A stretch of DNA of 64,000 nt from Kiritimatiellia bacterium (lineage in GTDB: Bacteria; Verrucomicrobiota; Kiritimatiellia; CAIVKH01): positions 1 to 64,000 of the forward strand of contig JAMLJG010000008.1 of NCBI GenBank assembly GCA_023953695.1, read 5' to 3'. The notes beneath the pieces are model-generated. The model did no database searches, was not told the origin of the DNA, and saw only the letters and a program-made list of their open reading frames with translations. This document shows positions 49,701 to 57,472 of the stretch, piece after piece (the first letter of the stretch is position 1; the number at the start of each line of letters is the position of its first letter). The translations under genes and the position numbers were made by a program.

Positions 49701-50720
49701 CTATTCTCGACTGGTCTTGAGGCCGAGATTGAGGATTCGTTGAAGGAGTTGCGGATAGGCGAGCCCCGCCTTTTCGGCCGCTTGCGCAAAGTCTTCATCC
49801 GCCGCGAGCATGGGGTTGGGGTTGGCCTCGATGAAGTAGAGCGTGCCGTCGGCGGTGAGGCGGAGGTCGAGTCGCGCGTAGCCATCGAGCATGAGTAGGC
49901 GGTAGATCCGTTTGCAGGTGTTCATGATCTTTGAGGTGAGCAGCGGGTCGAGTCCTTCGGCGAATTGGTTGATGAGGCCCCAGCGCTTTCGATATTCCTC
50001 GTCCCACTTGGCTTTGTAGGTCGCGATTTTGGGCTCGTCGGGCGGCACGTTCTGGAAGACGAGTTCGCGGATGGGGAAGACCTGCAGGCGCGAGGTGCCG
50101 AGCAGGCCGACGTAAAGTTCGCGGCCGTCAATGTATTCCTCGGCGATGACGTCGTTGTCGAACTTTTCGTGGATGAACTTCACGCGCTCGGCGAGTTGCG
50201 CGTCGTCGTGAACGAGTGAGGCCTGTGCGATGCCGAGCGAGGCTTCTTCTTTGAGCGGTTTGACCAGCAGGGGAAACTTGAGGCCGCGTGTGGGCCCGCG
50301 TTTCTGGCCGCGTGGAATGAGGACGAAGCCGGGGACGTGGATGCGGTGATAGCTGAGGATTTTTTTGGAGATCCCCTTGTGCTTGCAGAGGATCATCGGC
50401 ACTGAGCCGCATCCGGTGAAGGGGACGCCCTTCATCTCCAGCAGCGAGACGATGTTCTGATCGAAGGCTCGGTTATTGCGGAATTGGTCGGCGAGATTGA
50501 AGACGATGTCCGGTTGAAACCCCTCGCATTTTTGCTGCAGCAGGCCGGTGTCGTCGAATAGCGCGAGGTAGTGGGTTTCGTGGCCGAGTTCGTTCAGGCC
50601 GGCTAGGACGTGCGCCTCTGTCTTCCAGTCGGGTGTCTGCAACTCGGCGGACAAATCTTGATCGAGCGTTGTGGGGGCGATGGCGTCGAACAGGGCGAGG
50701 ATTTTGAGCTTCTTCTTCAT
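49701..50720 (-). CDS. ATP-grasp ligase (D-Ala-D-Ala ligase-like)
   Basis: A 339-residue ATP-grasp enzyme. Parts: N-terminal domain (KKLKILALFDAIAP), substrate region with FTGCGSVPMILCKHKGISKKIL, ATP-binding KFPLLVKPLKEEASLGIAQASLV, hinge DVIAEEYIDGRELYVGLLG, and the metal site ARLDLRLTADGTLYFIEANPNPML. The order matches Ddl-like ligases, but the sequence is diverged and it is unlikely to be the housekeeping enzyme. Its start overlaps the stop of a zinc-metallopeptidase gene (ATGA), so the two are coupled: a ligase and a peptidase on a common peptide bond is the simplest reading. Confidence 0.8.
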   Translation of the reverse strand: MKKKLKILALFDAIAPTTLDQDLSAELQTPDWKTEAHVLAGLNELGHETHYLALFDDTGLLQQKCEGFQPDIVFNLADQFRNNRAFDQNIVSLLEMKGVPFTGCGSVPMILCKHKGISKKILSYHRIHVPGFVLIPRGQKRGPTRGLKFPLLVKPLKEEASLGIAQASLVHDDAQLAERVKFIHEKFDNDVIAEEYIDGRELYVGLLGTSRLQVFPIRELVFQNVPPDEPKIATYKAKWDEEYRKRWGLINQFAEGLDPLLTSKIMNTCKRIYRLLMLDGYARLDLRLTADGTLYFIEANPNPMLAADEDFAQAAEKAGLAYPQLLQRILNLGLKTSRE

Positions 50721-51709
50721 TTGCGGCGCTTGAATTTCCCGGTGAAGAGATAGTTCATGGCGAGTGTGGCGAGATAGGCGCCGGTGCGCTGGCCCTGCGC
50801 AGCATCGTCAGCGCGCGCGACGAGGCTGAGTTCGTCGCAGCGCTTGATGAGGCGGGAGAGGAGTCTGTTCACGCGATATTTGCGTTCATTGGTCCAGAGA
50901 CACACTTGCTTCACCAGCGAGCTGCGATAGCGGCGCAGATAGGCCGAGGCGGGCAGGGCGGTGGTGGGGTCTTGCACGCCGGTGAAGAGTTGGCGGAGAT
51001 CGGAGTCGTAAAAATCGGGATAGGTGTCCTCATAGAGGAGGCGCTTTGCCGCGTAATAATCGCGCAGCCGGATATCGAGGCAGTTGTAGTCCGCTTCGTT
51101 GTACGCGGGTTGGTGGGGTGGCGGAACCCCCGCGAGCGAGGTCATTAGCTCGTGAACATACTTGAGCTTTTCCTGTGCGCGCCATTCCGCATAGCGCTCG
51201 CGCCAGTCGAGGCCCGGGGTGAGCCAGACTGCGAACGTTTCCGCAAAATCCTCGTCCGGATGTGCCTGGGCATACCAATCATCGAGATGGATCACGTAGG
51301 AGTGGCTATAGGGGCGCGGTCGGTAAAATCCGGTGTCCTCTTGGGATGCGAGGCCGAATGTTTCCTGCCATTTCTTTTTGCGTTGGAGGCGATAGGCATA
51401 GGAATAGGCGTGCGCCGCTTCGTGGCGCATCAACTTCATGAACCACTCTGGCGTTTCGCCCTCGACTTCGAGAATCATCTTTCGCTCGAGCTTGCGGAGC
51501 CGCTCGTGCACGAGGAAAAACGGAATAAAGATTGCCGGGATGCCGACGGGAACGAACCACTCATCGCCCACATGGCAGGGCGGCATGAAGACGAGGCCCT
51601 TGGCCTTCAGCTCGTCGTGCAACTGCTGGATAAAGGGCTGAAGTCCGCTATGCTCGAGAGAGAGGCCGAGCGAGGAGATTTTTTTCTCCAGCAATTCATC
51701 ATCGGCCAT
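50717..51709 (-). CDS. Putative zinc metallopeptidase coupled to the ATP-grasp gene
   Basis: About 330 residues with KLMRHEAAHAYSYAY, an HExxH zinc motif, and a downstream DEDFAETFAVWLTPG that supplies the third ligand Glu, as in gluzincin-like proteins. It resembles the 'putative zinc-binding metallopeptidase' family. The rest is helical, with a lysine/arginine-rich end (FTGKFKRRK). There is no signal peptide, so it is cytoplasmic. ATG 51709 (MADDELLEKK) was chosen; ATG 51733 and GTG 51742 are alternatives. The ATGA overlap with the ligase and the small membrane gene upstream suggest one operon. Confidence 0.7.
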   Translation of the reverse strand: MADDELLEKKISSLGLSLEHSGLQPFIQQLHDELKAKGLVFMPPCHVGDEWFVPVGIPAIFIPFFLVHERLRKLERKMILEVEGETPEWFMKLMRHEAAHAYSYAYRLQRKKKWQETFGLASQEDTGFYRPRPYSHSYVIHLDDWYAQAHPDEDFAETFAVWLTPGLDWRERYAEWRAQEKLKYVHELMTSLAGVPPPHQPAYNEADYNCLDIRLRDYYAAKRLLYEDTYPDFYDSDLRQLFTGVQDPTTALPASAYLRRYRSSLVKQVCLWTNERKYRVNRLLSRLIKRCDELSLVARADDAAQGQRTGAYLATLAMNYLFTGKFKRRK

Positions 51710-51790
51710 GTTGCCCCATGCCGCAGTGTCCATGCGCGGCACTATAGCGAGAGAGGGCTCGGAGCGACAGGGAGAAAGTGATGGCGCGCA

Positions 51791-51961
51791 TCAGCGGATG
51801 AAGTGCCACACGACCAGGCCGCCCGCCGCCAGCGCCTCGGCGATTGCGATGCCAAGCAAACGGCGAGGGGGGATCATCGGCGCCAATCGGTTTGCATTCC
51901 AGAGCCCGATCCCTGCATCCAGCAGCAACACAATCGCAATGATAATCGGCCAGGACGACAT
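51791..51961 (-). CDS. Very small membrane protein upstream of metallopeptidase
   Basis: A 56-residue protein starting MSSWPIIIAIVLLLDAGIGL and ending GGLVVWHFIR. Two hydrophobic helices (about 5-20 and 36-53) are joined by a short loop with WNANRLAPMIPPRR. The complement shows CGGAG a few bases before the ATG. The gene is too short for usual cut-offs but has a clean start, stop and hydrophobic pattern. It lies about 80 bp ahead of the metallopeptidase gene on the same strand, so it may be part of that operon. Confidence 0.6.
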   Translation of the reverse strand: MSSWPIIIAIVLLLDAGIGLWNANRLAPMIPPRRLLGIAIAEALAAGGLVVWHFIR

Positions 51962-52082
51962 GCTCCGCACGATATGAGAACACGAGATAGTTGACTAGCC
52001 GAGAAGGATCGGTTCATGAGCGTTGCGGCGGGCTGGGGCAGGCGGCGCGTTCTTTGTGGGTGAGATCGTGGGGGCGGGGTGA

Positions 52083-52179
52083 GTAGGGCGCGTTGGCCCA
52101 ACGCGCCGGAATGGGTTCGGGTGTGAGCGAGGGGGTTTTGCCGGTGCGGGTGGCGTCGGTTTGAGCCAAACCGCTCTAC
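52083..52179 (+). repeat. REP cluster B (two GTAG-headed hairpins)
   Basis: In the 256-bp gap upstream of 52218. The plus-oriented unit at 52083-52107 has GTAG followed by perfect 10-bp arms GGCGCGTTGG/CCAACGCGCC around one C. The minus-oriented unit at 52157-52179 (CGGTTTG/CAAACCG with CTAC) corresponds to unit 1 of clusters A and C with slightly shorter arms. Unit order is reversed compared with A and C. The rest of the gap holds nothing recognisable. Confidence 0.78.
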
Positions 52180-52217
52180 CTTCCGGGTGGAGGGGTGAGC
52201 GGGTGGGTTGATGGGGG

Positions 52218-53339
52218 TTAGGGGAGGAACTTTGCTTTTTTGAGTTTTTCGGGGAGGTAGTGTTCGAGGACGAAGTTGAGGCCGTGTTTGGCGAAGGCTT
52301 GTTGTTCGATGCGGACGCCCATTTTGAGCATTTGTTCGAGGGCTTTTTGCCATTCTTTGTAGTGGCGGATGAAGGGGTCGTTTTTGAGGGCGTCTTTTGC
52401 GCGTTTGATGTCTACGTCTTCGAGGGGGTGGGTGGCGTCTTCGAGGTCGTAGTCTATGATGTCCTGGGGGGTGACGCCGAGGTAGTGGCAGACGGGGACG
52501 CAGAAGAAGCGGTTGATGTGGGCGGCTTGGCCGGAGCCGACTTTGAGGGTGCGGTAGATGTTGCAGTAGCCGTAGGGGTCGCCGTCGGTGAAGGCGAGGA
52601 CGGGGATTTTTTGGTCGTCGGAGAGGCGGCGGATGAAGCGGCGGCAGGCGCGGGTGGGGACGCCGCTCATGGAGATGAGGATGCAGTTGGCTTTGGCGTA
52701 GTAGCGGTGGTGGACGAGGCGCTGGAAGAGGGAGGCGGTTTCGACGGCGAGCACGAATTTGGCGGTGGTTTGGAAGCGGAGGTGTTCGACGCGGGAGGGG
52801 ATGCTCCAGGCGCCGGTGCCGAGTTTGGTGCAGTCTATTTTGATGTCTTTGCCGGTGTCGGGGTCGCGGTCTATGACGACGATGGGGCCGCAGACTTCGC
52901 CGCCGCGTTCTTCGGGGATGTAGCCGAGTTGTTCGCGGTTGATGGCGAGGAGGGCTTCCATGTCGTCGAGGAGGGCGTCGGATTCGGGTTGTTCATCGAA
53001 GCGGCATTCGCCCCAGCTTTTTGAGTTGTAGTAGATTTCGCGTTTGCCGGCGATGTCGTCGCGGTCGAGGAGGTCGTTTTTTGTGGTGGCGAGGAGGCGC
53101 ATGGATTGCGCGAAGGTTTTGACGGTATTGTAGGAGAGGGTGCGGGTGGCGGTTTTGCCGAGGATTTCGAAGTGTCCGCGTTTGGGGTCGTATTTGACGT
53201 TTGCGAGGGAGCGGATGGGGAAGCGCATGGTGGGCTTCTTGCTCTTTTTGACGATGTCAGTGTGGACGTCGGTTGCGAGGGTGACGATTTTTTGGGCGGC
53301 GGCTTTTTTGCTGACGATTTGGGGGGCGGAGTCGCTCAT
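52218..53339 (-). CDS. top6A: DNA topoisomerase VI subunit A (Spo11-like), orphan
   Basis: A 373-residue protein. The winged-helix part carries the transesterase motif KREIYYNSKSWGE with the catalytic Tyr (second of the pair). The Toprim part has the Glu in VLAVETASLFQRL and the DxD in AFTDGDPYGYCNIYRTLK; ISMSGVPTRACRRFIRRL lies between. All key residues of a type IIB topoisomerase A subunit are present, and length is normal. Topo VI is mainly archaeal and plant, and needs the GHKL ATPase subunit B, usually adjacent; none lies in this window. An AAAGGA ribosome-binding site supports the start. Transcribed after the UbiA gene with a 58-bp gap. Confidence 0.88.
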   Translation of the reverse strand: MSDSAPQIVSKKAAAQKIVTLATDVHTDIVKKSKKPTMRFPIRSLANVKYDPKRGHFEILGKTATRTLSYNTVKTFAQSMRLLATTKNDLLDRDDIAGKREIYYNSKSWGECRFDEQPESDALLDDMEALLAINREQLGYIPEERGGEVCGPIVVIDRDPDTGKDIKIDCTKLGTGAWSIPSRVEHLRFQTTAKFVLAVETASLFQRLVHHRYYAKANCILISMSGVPTRACRRFIRRLSDDQKIPVLAFTDGDPYGYCNIYRTLKVGSGQAAHINRFFCVPVCHYLGVTPQDIIDYDLEDATHPLEDVDIKRAKDALKNDPFIRHYKEWQKALEQMLKMGVRIEQQAFAKHGLNFVLEHYLPEKLKKAKFLP

Positions 53340-53397
53340 GGGGGGTCCTTTTTCGGCGGGTTGAGTGGGGGGCGGGTGGGCCGGGCGCTGCGGGCGA

Positions 53398-54294
53398 TCA
53401 TCGGATGGCGAGCAGGGTGATGACGGTTCCTCCGTAGAGGAGGACGGTGATGGCGAGTGGGATGTCGGTGAGGAGGAGTTGTTCGGGGCGGCCGCCTCGT
53501 TCGTGGCGGTAGACGAGGTCGAGGTAGCGGAAGAGGCCGAAGACGACGAAGGGGATGGTGAAGCCGAGTTTGTGGGAGCCGAATTTGGCGACGGTGTCGG
53601 GCCAGAGGGTGTAGAGGCAGTAGGCGATGAGGGTTGCGGCGGCGATCATGGAGACGAGGATGTCGAGGAGGCGGGGGTCGTAGCCGCGGAGGCTGGGGCG
53701 GGAGTGGCCTTCTCGGCCGTCGAGGATGACGAGTTCGTGTCGGCGTTTGCAGAGGGCGAGGAAGAGGGCGAGGAGGAGGGTGCAGAGGAGGAGCCAGGGG
53801 GAGATGTCCACGTGGATGGCGAGTGCGCCGGCGAGTGCGCGGAGGACGAAGCCGGCGGCGATGATCATGATGTCTACGAGGGCGATTCGCTTGAGGCCGA
53901 AGGTGTAGCAGAGTTGCAGGAGGATGTAGGCGGCGATGGAGATGGCGAAGGTGGGGTCGAGGAGGGTGGCGAGGGCGAGTGCGCCGAGGAGGAGGAGGGG
54001 GGTGAGGGTCCAGCCGAGTCCGAGGGGGAGGTCGCCGGCGGCGAAGGGGCGCTGGCGTTTGGTGGGGTGTTGGCGGTCGAGTTCGATGTCGCGGAGGTCG
54101 TTGAGGATGTAGATGCCGCTGGAGGCGAGGCAGAAGATGGCGGCGGCGGCGAGGGCGATTTGGAGGGCGGTGGCGAGGGTGATGTTTTGGTTGGGGTCGC
54201 CGAGGGCGAAGATGAGGGGGGCGAGGACGACCGCGTTTTTCGTCCATTGTTTGGGGCGCAGTGCGCGCAGAATGGCGGCGGCGGGGTTGCTCAT
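53398..54294 (-). CDS. UbiA-family decaprenyl-phosphate phosphoribosyltransferase-like enzyme
   Basis: A 298-residue, nine-helix protein. It begins RALRPKQWTKNAVVLAPLIFALG and has NDLRDIELDRQHPTKRQRPFAAG (first Asp motif) and CKRRHELVIL; this pattern is that of 5-phospho-ribosyl transfer onto decaprenyl phosphate. It overlaps the upstream mannosyltransferase-like gene by 4 bp (ATGA at 54291-54294), which sets the start. This is the second such UbiA protein in the window; the other (32033-32974) sits with a GT-C enzyme. Confidence 0.85.
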   Translation of the reverse strand: MSNPAAAILRALRPKQWTKNAVVLAPLIFALGDPNQNITLATALQIALAAAAIFCLASSGIYILNDLRDIELDRQHPTKRQRPFAAGDLPLGLGWTLTPLLLLGALALATLLDPTFAISIAAYILLQLCYTFGLKRIALVDIMIIAAGFVLRALAGALAIHVDISPWLLLCTLLLALFLALCKRRHELVILDGREGHSRPSLRGYDPRLLDILVSMIAAATLIAYCLYTLWPDTVAKFGSHKLGFTIPFVVFGLFRYLDLVYRHERGGRPEQLLLTDIPLAITVLLYGGTVITLLAIR

Positions 54295-55058
54295 GCGGGG
54301 TTCTTTTTTGCGGCGATGCTGCGGGGGTGCGGTGTGGTGGGGGCGCGGCGGCGGAGGTGGCTTTGGAAGAGGAGTTTCCAGACCATCCAGAGGGCTTCTT
54401 TGACGATGGCTCCGCTCATTTTTGAGGAGCCGGAGCGGCGTTCTTCGAAGGTGATGGGGACTTCGGCGACTTGGAAGCCGTGCATCCAGGCGTGGTGGGT
54501 CATTTCGATTTGGAAGGAGTAGCCGTTGGATTTGATGCGGTCGAGTTCGATGGTTTCGAGGACGGCGCGGCGGAAGCATTTGAAGCCGCCGGTGGGGTCG
54601 GTGAAGGGCATGCCGGAGATGGCGTTGACGTAGTGGGCGGCGCCTTTGCTGAGGATGAGGCGGCTGAGGGGCCAGTTGATGACGCGGATGCCGCCTTTGT
54701 AGCGGGTGCCGAGGACGAGGTCGGCTTCGCGCGCGGCGTCGCGAAATTTGACGAGGTCGTTGGGGTTGTGGGAGAAGTCGCAGTCCATTTCGCCGATGAA
54801 TTCGTAGTTGCGGGCGAGGGCCCATTGGAAGCCGGCGATGTAGGCGCGGCCGAGTCCTTGTTTTTGTTCGCGGTGGAGGACGTGGATGCGGCGGTCGGTG
54901 TCGGCCATTTGGTCGAGGAGTCGGCCGGTGCCATCGGGCGAGTTGTCGTCCACGAAGAGGATGTCTGCCCAGGGCGCGGCTTGGTGGAGGGCGAGCGCCA
55001 TTTCCCGGACGTTTTCGATTTCGTTATACGTCGGGATGATGACGAGGTAGTCGTTCAT
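54291..55058 (-). CDS. Polyprenol-phosphate mannose/glucose synthase-like GT2
   Basis: A 255-residue GT2 glycosyltransferase of the dolichyl-phosphate-mannose synthase group: VIIPTYNEIENVREMALAL, VDDNSPDGTG, YIAGFQWALARNYEFIGEMDCDFSHNP (the DxD-like DCDFSH), then GTRYKGG and GGFKCFRR. No C-terminal helices are present, so it is the soluble, membrane-associated type. It makes a polyprenyl-phosphate sugar for GT-C enzymes. It is the first gene of the minus-strand run GT2-UbiA-top6A. Confidence 0.9.
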   Translation of the reverse strand: MNDYLVIIPTYNEIENVREMALALHQAAPWADILFVDDNSPDGTGRLLDQMADTDRRIHVLHREQKQGLGRAYIAGFQWALARNYEFIGEMDCDFSHNPNDLVKFRDAAREADLVLGTRYKGGIRVINWPLSRLILSKGAAHYVNAISGMPFTDPTGGFKCFRRAVLETIELDRIKSNGYSFQIEMTHHAWMHGFQVAEVPITFEERRSGSSKMSGAIVKEALWMVWKLLFQSHLRRRAPTTPHPRSIAAKKNPA

Positions 55059-55150
55059 AAGCGGGGCACTTTAGGGTTTTGGCGTGCGATGGGCAAGCCG
55101 ATGAGCAATTATTGTACCCTGCAAAACGAGGCGATATAGTGGGTGGCGGA

Positions 55151-55711
55151 ATGAAATTAGATATGCATTTTTATGGCGATCCGGTGTTGCGCGCGCCGGC
55201 GGAGCGTGTGGCGGTGGTGACGGAGGAGTTGCGGGCGTTTGCGGCGGATATGGTGGAGACGATGCGGGCGGAGCAGGGGGTGGGGTTGGCGGCTCCGCAG
55301 GTGGGGCGTTCGGTGGCGTTGTGTGTGGTGGAGTTGCCGGAGGAGTATGATGTGGATGAGGCGGGGAACCGTTTCAATCCGGGTGTTGAGATGCCGATGA
55401 TTTTGTTTAATCCGGTGGTGGTGGAGTTGAGTGCGAAGTTGGACTCGCACGAGGAGGGGTGTTTGAGTTTTCCGGGGATGCGGGGGAATATTGATCGGCC
55501 GATTGAGATTGTGTTGCGCTTTTGGGATGAGCGCGGGGTGGAGCATGAGGCGCGGTTTGTGGATTTTCTTGCGCGGGTGATTCAGCACGAGGTGGATCAT
55601 TTGAATGGGGTGCTGTTCATTGACCGGATGTCGGCGGCGAAGCGCTTTGCGTTGTCGGGCAAGTTGAAGAAGCTCAAGCGGGAGACGGAGGAGCGGCTGG
55701 GATTGGTGTGA
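55151..55711 (+). CDS. def: Peptide deformylase
   Basis: A 186-residue metalloenzyme that removes the N-formyl group from nascent proteins. The three signature motifs are complete: GVGLAAPQVG, EEGCLSFPG (Cys zinc ligand) and HEVDHLNG (two His ligands and catalytic Glu). The ATG at 55151 follows GGCGGA; the in-frame start at 55079 is rejected. It is divergent from the GT2 gene. The coding strand is strongly G-rich and C-poor. Confidence 0.96.
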   Translation: MKLDMHFYGDPVLRAPAERVAVVTEELRAFAADMVETMRAEQGVGLAAPQVGRSVALCVVELPEEYDVDEAGNRFNPGVEMPMILFNPVVVELSAKLDSHEEGCLSFPGMRGNIDRPIEIVLRFWDERGVEHEARFVDFLARVIQHEVDHLNGVLFIDRMSAAKRFALSGKLKKLKRETEERLGLV

Positions 55712-55754
55712 GGGTGGGGGCCGCGGGTGCGGTGGCGGCGCGGGGGTGTGAAAG

Positions 55755-55801
55755 TTCCAAGGGTTGGAAGTGGTTGCGAGGCGAACTTCCAAGCGTTGGA
55801 A
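55755..55801. repeat. Paired 15-bp palindromes, copy 4 (between convergent genes)
   Basis: TTCCAAGGGTTGGAA at 55755-55769 and TTCCAAGCGTTGGAA at 55787-55801, both with perfect 6-bp arms, starts 32 bp apart, 17-bp spacer. They lie between def and prfC. A run of T follows the second unit, so it could also act as a weak terminator. Confidence 0.9.
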
Positions 55802-55823
55802 CTTTTTTTGTTTGGCGGCGATT

Positions 55824-57443
55824 CTATTTTGCGCCGAGTGGGGCTTGGGTGGAGGAGACGGTGTGGAGGGTGAGTTTGGGGTGTTTTTGGATGAAGTAGT
55901 CGAGGCTCCACTTTTCGGGGAAGAGGATGACGAGTTCGCCTTCTATGTCTTCGGCGAGGGCGACGCCGGAGCCGAGGTATTCGTTTTGGAGGGCGGCGCG
56001 GTCAATATCGGGTGAGAACCAGCGGATTTGGGTGTAGGGGGCGGGTTCGAGGCGGGTGTCGGCGCCGTATTCGTTTTGGAGGCGGTGGACGAGGACTTCG
56101 AATTGGAGTTGGCCGACGGCGCCGAGGAGGACGGAGTTGGTGACGGAGTGGAGGGCTTTGAATTGCTGGATGACGCCTTCGGCGAGCATTTGGTCGAGGC
56201 CTTGTTTGAATTGTTTGAATTTGGAGGGGTTGGGGTTGCTGAGGGTGGCGAAGACTTCGGGGGGGAAGCGGGGGATTTCTTTGTAGCGGATGTCGGGTCG
56301 GCTGGTGAGGGTGTCGCCGATGCGGAAGGAGCGGTGGGCGACGAGTCCGACGATGTCGCCGGGGTATGCGCGTTCGATGCTTTCGCGTTCGGTGCCGAAG
56401 AGTTTCTGGGGGTAGGCGAGGCGGATGGGTTTGCCGGATTCGGGGTCGAGGACGGTCATGTCTTTTTCGAAGACGCCGCTGCAGATGCGGATGAAGGCGA
56501 TGGTGTCGCGGTGGCGCGGGTTCATGTTGGCTTGCACTTTGAAGACGAAGGAGGAGAAGGCGCTGTCTTCGGGCGCGATGAGGGCGCCGTCGGAGGGGCG
56601 GGGGGCGGGGGGGGCGCCGTATTTGACGAAGTATTCGAGGAGGAGTTGGACGCCGAAGTTGGTCATGGCGCTGCCGAAGAAGACGGGGGTGATTTGTCCG
56701 GCCATGACGGCGTCGCGGTCGAATTGTTCGCCGGCGGCGGAGAGGATTTCGACTTCTTGCCGCCAGGTGTCGTAGAGGGTGGGGTCCATGGAGTCGCGCA
56801 GGCCGGGGTCGTCTGGGCCGCTGACGTTGAAGGGGGCGCGATAGGCGCCGCCGACGGTGCGTTCGAAGCGGAAGAGTTGGTGGGAGAGGCGGTCGTAGAC
56901 GCCGCGAAAATCTTGTCCACTGCCAAGTGGCCAGGTGACGGGGAATGCGCCGATGCCAAGCACTTTTTCGAGTTCGTCGAGGAGGGCGAGGGGTTCTTGG
57001 GCGGGGCGGTCGAGTTTGTTGACGAAGGTGAAGATGGGGATGTGGCGGAGGCGGCAGATTTCGAATAGTTTTTTGGTGCGGTCTTCGATTCCTTTGGCGG
57101 CGTCAATGACCATGATGACGCTATCTACGGCGGTGAGGACGCGATAGGTGTCTTCGCTGAAGTCTTTGTGGCCGGGGGTGTCGAGGAGGTTGATGCAGTG
57201 TCCTTCGTAGTCGAATTGGAGGACGGTGGAGGTGATGGAGATGCCGCGCTCTTTTTCGAGCTCCATCCAGTCGGAGGTGGCGGTGCGTTGATTTTTGCGT
57301 GCGCGCACGGAGCCGGCGAGGTGGAGGGCGCCGCCGTAGAGGAGGAGTTTTTCGGTGAGGGTGGTTTTGCCGGCGTCGGGATGGGAGATGATGGCGAAGG
57401 TGCGGCGTCGGGCGATTTCTTCTGAAAGGGGTCGTGGGTTCAT
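55824..57443 (-). CDS. prfC: Peptide chain release factor 3
   Basis: A 539-residue translational GTPase. G1 SHPDAGKTT, G2/switch RGISITSTV, G3 DTPGHKDF, G4 NKLDRPAQEP, then domains II and III (YLGSGVALAEDIEG near the end). The sequence matches RF3 rather than EF-G or LepA in length and in domain order. RF3 recycles RF1/RF2 after peptide release. It is 30 bp downstream of nothing on its strand; the sensor-kinase gene begins after it and is transcribed toward it (29-bp gap). Confidence 0.95.
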   Translation of the reverse strand: MNPRPLSEEIARRRTFAIISHPDAGKTTLTEKLLLYGGALHLAGSVRARKNQRTATSDWMELEKERGISITSTVLQFDYEGHCINLLDTPGHKDFSEDTYRVLTAVDSVIMVIDAAKGIEDRTKKLFEICRLRHIPIFTFVNKLDRPAQEPLALLDELEKVLGIGAFPVTWPLGSGQDFRGVYDRLSHQLFRFERTVGGAYRAPFNVSGPDDPGLRDSMDPTLYDTWRQEVEILSAAGEQFDRDAVMAGQITPVFFGSAMTNFGVQLLLEYFVKYGAPPAPRPSDGALIAPEDSAFSSFVFKVQANMNPRHRDTIAFIRICSGVFEKDMTVLDPESGKPIRLAYPQKLFGTERESIERAYPGDIVGLVAHRSFRIGDTLTSRPDIRYKEIPRFPPEVFATLSNPNPSKFKQFKQGLDQMLAEGVIQQFKALHSVTNSVLLGAVGQLQFEVLVHRLQNEYGADTRLEPAPYTQIRWFSPDIDRAALQNEYLGSGVALAEDIEGELVILFPEKWSLDYFIQKHPKLTLHTVSSTQAPLGAK

Positions 57444-57472
57444 AGCAACGGGCGGAGGGTATGGCCCGCGAT

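Noticed and set aside
53336..54247. 303-codon minus-strand Arg/Pro frame
   Set aside because: Shadow of the UbiA gene in another frame, made of Arg, Pro and His only.
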